Below, one piece after another: positions 61,342-64,000 of a stretch of DNA of 64,000 nt. A program made the position numbers and the translations under genes. Origin of the DNA: Clostridiaceae bacterium. Its GTDB lineage: Bacteria; Cyanobacteriota; Vampirovibrionia; Gastranaerophilales; Gastranaerophilaceae. Each line of letters opens with the position of its first letter. The first letter of the stretch is position 1. Under the pieces are notes generated by a model. That model was not told where the DNA came from. It was given only the letters and a program-made list of their open reading frames with translations, and searched no databases. The stretch lies in assembly GCA_022641775.1 (NCBI GenBank), contig JALCDS010000010.1:1-64000 (forward strand), read 5' to 3'.

Positions 61342-61626
61342 ATGAAAAAAGTTTTATCAATTTTGATGTTATTAGCAGTTACAACAACAGCTGTAATGGC
61401 ACTTGATGGCGATACTTACAGAGCTGAAAGAGAAAAAGTTGAAGGAATGTATAGCTCAGGATATGTTCAAGGAACAACAACTCAAATTGCACAAACATCT
61501 TCAACAAAGACTTCCGGCAAAACAAAAAGACATTGGTTCCGTCGTAATGAATACCAAGGTCCTGATATGAATGCATATTATAACTTTGGCGGTTTTAACG
61601 AATACAAAGGTTATAACGGACAATAG
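61342..61626 (+). CDS. Small secreted protein
   Basis: 94 residues from ATG 61342 (AGGAG upstream; in-frame ATG 61333 is too close to it). A signal peptide (KKVLSILMLLAVTTTAVMA) leaves about 75 residues, basic in the middle and Tyr/Gly/Asn-rich at the end (AYYNFGGFNEYKGYNG). Function unknown; a surface or matrix peptide is possible. Confidence 0.65.
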   Translation: MKKVLSILMLLAVTTTAVMALDGDTYRAEREKVEGMYSSGYVQGTTTQIAQTSSTKTSGKTKRHWFRRNEYQGPDMNAYYNFGGFNEYKGYNGQ

Positions 61627-61628
61627 TT

Positions 61629-62879
61629 TTACAATTTGAATAAACTGTCAAAAATCCCTTCCGAATATGTCGGGTGAGGGAAACAGATTTCTTTAAGTTT
61701 CTCAATGGAGATATTATTTTGCATTGCAATTAATATCTCCATTATTAATGCAGAAGCTTCATTTGAAACTATATGTGCACCAACAATTCTGTCGTTTTGT
61801 GACAAAATTTTGATAAAACCTTCTGTTGCATTATCACATTGAGCTTTTCCAAGAGAAGATATTAATAACATGGATTTTTTATAAGTGTCAGGTTCCAAAT
61901 CTTGTTCACGAACGCCGACCCAAGCAATTTCCGGAGTACCATACACAACTGATGGGACAAGAGTTTTATCAAAATGGATTCCTTTAATTTCTTCAAGTGC
62001 TTGTTTAGAAGCAAAATGTGCAAGTTGAATACCACGTGATGCATCACCTAATACTGTTGCATTGTGGTTTTCAAAATTGTTTATTTCTCGTCCTACACCA
62101 ACCAAAACACATTCTGAATTAATTTCTTCGCCTGTTTTTAACGTTAATTTAACATTGTTTTCTGATTTTTCAACTTTTTCAACACAATTATTTAGGTAAA
62201 ATTTAACTTTTTCTCCTTTGAAAATTCTTTCTAACCTCTTTGAAACTTCAATATCTGCAATTGGTAAAAGATGTTCTGCCATTTCAACAATTGTTGTTTC
62301 AACTCCAAAATTAGAAAAAATTCTTGCCCATTCAATCCCGATTGCACCTGAACCTATTATCGTGATGCTTTTTGGTAGTTTTTCAAGGTTTAAAACATCA
62401 TCAGAAGATAAAATCTGTTTATGGTCAAATTCTAAACCTTTAATTTCACGCGGTTTAGCACCAACTGCAATAATAATTTTTTTACAATTATATATATTTC
62501 CTTCGTTATCTCGGATTTTATTGTTATCAATTATTTCTGCATGTAACTTTATAACGGTTGTCCCACTATTTTTAATTGACAATTCCAACATTTTACGAAG
62601 TTTAAGAACGATTTCATTTTTGCGTTCCATAACTTTTTGAAAATCAACGGTAACATTTTCTGCATTTATTCCTAAATTAGTAGAATTTTTCATTTCTTTA
62701 TACATTTGAGCTGAATGTAAAATGGCTTTTGTCGGAATACATCCCTTATTCAGGCATGTTCCACCAAGTTCATCCATTTCAAAAAGAACCGCAGAAAACC
62801 CTTCTTCCTTTGAATGAAGAGCTGTAGTGTATCCGGCAGGTCCACCCCCGATTATTCCTATATCGAAATTGTTTTCCAT
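61629..62879 (-). CDS. lpdA: Dihydrolipoyl dehydrogenase family flavoprotein
   Basis: 416 residues. FAD-binding IGIIGGGPAGYTTALHS, the redox disulfide in GGTCLNKGCIPTK, NAD site TIIGSGAIGIEWARI, and the dimer motif FPHPTYSEGI with the catalytic His. It is about 40-50 residues shorter than most E3 enzymes, mostly in the central region. It may serve a 2-oxo acid complex or the glycine cleavage system; no partner genes are here. It lies 5 bases downstream of alr on the same strand. Confidence 0.9.
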   Translation of the reverse strand: MENNFDIGIIGGGPAGYTTALHSKEEGFSAVLFEMDELGGTCLNKGCIPTKAILHSAQMYKEMKNSTNLGINAENVTVDFQKVMERKNEIVLKLRKMLELSIKNSGTTVIKLHAEIIDNNKIRDNEGNIYNCKKIIIAVGAKPREIKGLEFDHKQILSSDDVLNLEKLPKSITIIGSGAIGIEWARIFSNFGVETTIVEMAEHLLPIADIEVSKRLERIFKGEKVKFYLNNCVEKVEKSENNVKLTLKTGEEINSECVLVGVGREINNFENHNATVLGDASRGIQLAHFASKQALEEIKGIHFDKTLVPSVVYGTPEIAWVGVREQDLEPDTYKKSMLLISSLGKAQCDNATEGFIKILSQNDRIVGAHIVSNEASALIMEILIAMQNNISIEKLKEICFPHPTYSEGIFDSLFKL

Positions 62880-62884
62880 AAATT

Positions 62885-64000
62885 TTACCTTGTATAAATT
62901 CTTGGCAAACGAACTTTAAGTCGGCAAGTCAATTCGTAGTTAATTGTTCCTAAAATTTTTGCCCACTCATCTATTGAATTATTTTCGTCCAAAACCGTGA
63001 TTATATCACCGACTTTGACATCAATTCCTGTAATATCAAACATCATTTGATCCATTGTGATATTACCTACTTGTTGAACTTTTTTGCCTGAAATAGTTCC
63101 GAAAATTTTGTTTGACAATAGTCTGGGTACTCCATCAGCGTATCCTAGAGGAACCGTCGCAATAGTTCTTTCTCCTTTAGCACGGTATGTGTGACCATAA
63201 CTGATGCCATCGCCATTATGTGCTGTATGAATATTTACAACACGTGCTTTTAAAGAAATTACAGGTTTAAGCTCAGGTTTTCTAATATCTCCATCCGGTG
63301 GGAGATCAGGATAAAGCCCATACAATGCAATACCTGCTCTATACATATTAGAATTTGGTACGTCATAACACATAGCGCCTGCAGTGTTTAATATGTGCAG
63401 TAAAAGACCTTCTGTATCAATATTTGAAATTACATAATTCCATTTATCGATTTGTTTTTGAGTTTCATCACGTTCTTCTGCTGCAGCGAGGTGTGTAAAT
63501 ACGCCCAACAAATCTATGTAATCGCAAGCTTGAACGCGTTTAATGAATTCAGGCGCACGCTCAGGTGCAATTCCGATTCTATTCATGCCTGTATCAAGTT
63601 TAACATGAGCTTTAACTTTTTTCCCTGTTCTAAGATATGCTTGTCGACAAGCTTCTAAATGTTCTTCTGAAAAAATAGAAATTGCTACATCTGCATTAAC
63701 GGCAGATTCAACTGCCCAAACAGGAACTGCGCCCAAAACTAAAATATCTGCATTAATTTTTGCATTACGAAGGTCAATACCTTCATCAATTGATGCAACG
63801 CCAAGCATATCAGCGCCGGACGCCAAAAGTGTCGGAGCAAGCATAACTGCACCATGTCCATAAGCATCAGCTTTAACAACGGCTAGGAGTTTTATTCCTT
63901 TGGGTGTGTTATTTTTTATAGAGCGCATGTTATACGCTACATTTTCAACATTGATTTCGACCCAAGAATCTCTGTGAATATTAATATTTGTTTGTCTAAC
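62885..64000 (-). CDS. alr: Alanine racemase (5' end beyond window)
   Basis: The frame stays open to the right edge, reading ...RDSWVEINVENVAYNMRSI upstream of the internal ATG at 63928, which is the normal N-terminal strand of alanine racemase. So the true start is outside the window. The catalytic Lys is in AVVKADAYGHG, the catalytic Tyr in GISYGHTYRA, and the C-terminal barrel has NITMDQMMFDI. It makes D-Ala for peptidoglycan. Co-transcribed with lpdA. Confidence 0.96.
   Translation of the reverse strand, partial: VRQTNINIHRDSWVEINVENVAYNMRSIKNNTPKGIKLLAVVKADAYGHGAVMLAPTLLASGADMLGVASIDEGIDLRNAKINADILVLGAVPVWAVESAVNADVAISIFSEEHLEACRQAYLRTGKKVKAHVKLDTGMNRIGIAPERAPEFIKRVQACDYIDLLGVFTHLAAAEERDETQKQIDKWNYVISNIDTEGLLLHILNTAGAMCYDVPNSNMYRAGIALYGLYPDLPPDGDIRKPELKPVISLKARVVNIHTAHNGDGISYGHTYRAKGERTIATVPLGYADGVPRLLSNKIFGTISGKKVQQVGNITMDQMMFDITGIDVKVGDIITVLDENNSIDEWAKILGTINYELTCRLKVRLPRIYTR

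Overview
The window is AT-rich bacterial chromosomal DNA with Shine-Dalgarno starts (AAGGAG/AGAGG types), frequent TTG/GTG starts and rho-independent terminators. It comes from a diderm: lpxA, a MarR-EmrA-EmrB-TolC type pump, a second TolC-fold protein and DUF3137 are all present. Ferredoxin-nitroreductase, acyl-ACP thioesterase, a single-chain Orn/Lys/Arg decarboxylase, and many orphan proteins that share a short N-terminal F-[TSG]-[GA] motif suggest a gut Gastranaerophilales / Vampirovibrionia ('Melainabacteria') genome. That taxonomic call is inference from family content, not from a marker search.

Layout. 1-5.2 kb: a possible structured ncRNA, then orphan proteins, including two paralogous glycine-rich membrane proteins and a one-EF-hand protein. 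5.2-12 kb: tRNA-Ser(UGA), dapF, rpsF-ssb-rpsR, grpE, an orphan, dnaJ, a secreted beta-propeller and an O-methyltransferase. 12-16.6 kb: TolC-type channel divergent from marR-emrA-emrB, with a palindromic operator between them. 16.6-21 kb: a 1007-residue Clp-N/FtsH-like chimera with an intact M41 zinc site and degenerate ATPase motifs, plus an orphan membrane protein behind a double-hairpin leader. 21-28.5 kb: a very AT-rich glycosyltransferase island with an XRE regulator, a frameshifted gene, and a LuxR-type HTH. 28.5-34 kb: tpiA, tRNA-Pro(CGG) with tRNA debris, a GHKL-ATPase/HEXXH fusion, and two small acidic paralogues. 33.6-45 kb: thioesterase, xerD-like recombinase, aroC-aroK-aroB, dnaN, a redox protein, AP endonuclease-like protein, hisS with an internal duplication, prmC, tRNA-Ile(GAU) with tRNA debris. 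45.6-48.5 kb: histidine kinase and REC-GGDEF-like-REC regulator. 48.5-49.3 kb: gene-free repeat-rich spacer. 49.3-55.8 kb: amino-acid decarboxylase, metallophosphoesterase, periplasmic-binding-protein/TolC fusion, ferredoxin-nitroreductase. 55.8-64 kb: M29 aminopeptidase, lpxA, orphan NUMOD3-like protein, DUF3137, TsaC, lpdA and alr (cut by the right edge).

Most ordinary genes are housekeeping. The unusual content is the set of orphan proteins, mostly on the minus strand, bearing the N-terminal F-[TSG]-[GA] motif, two of which carry zinc-protease motifs attached to degenerate or unusual ATPase domains. Also unusual are a small repeat that sits inside broken tRNA copies next to two different intact tRNA genes, and a hairpin repeat that supplies the stop codon of tpiA. 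No CRISPR array, transposase or rRNA was seen.
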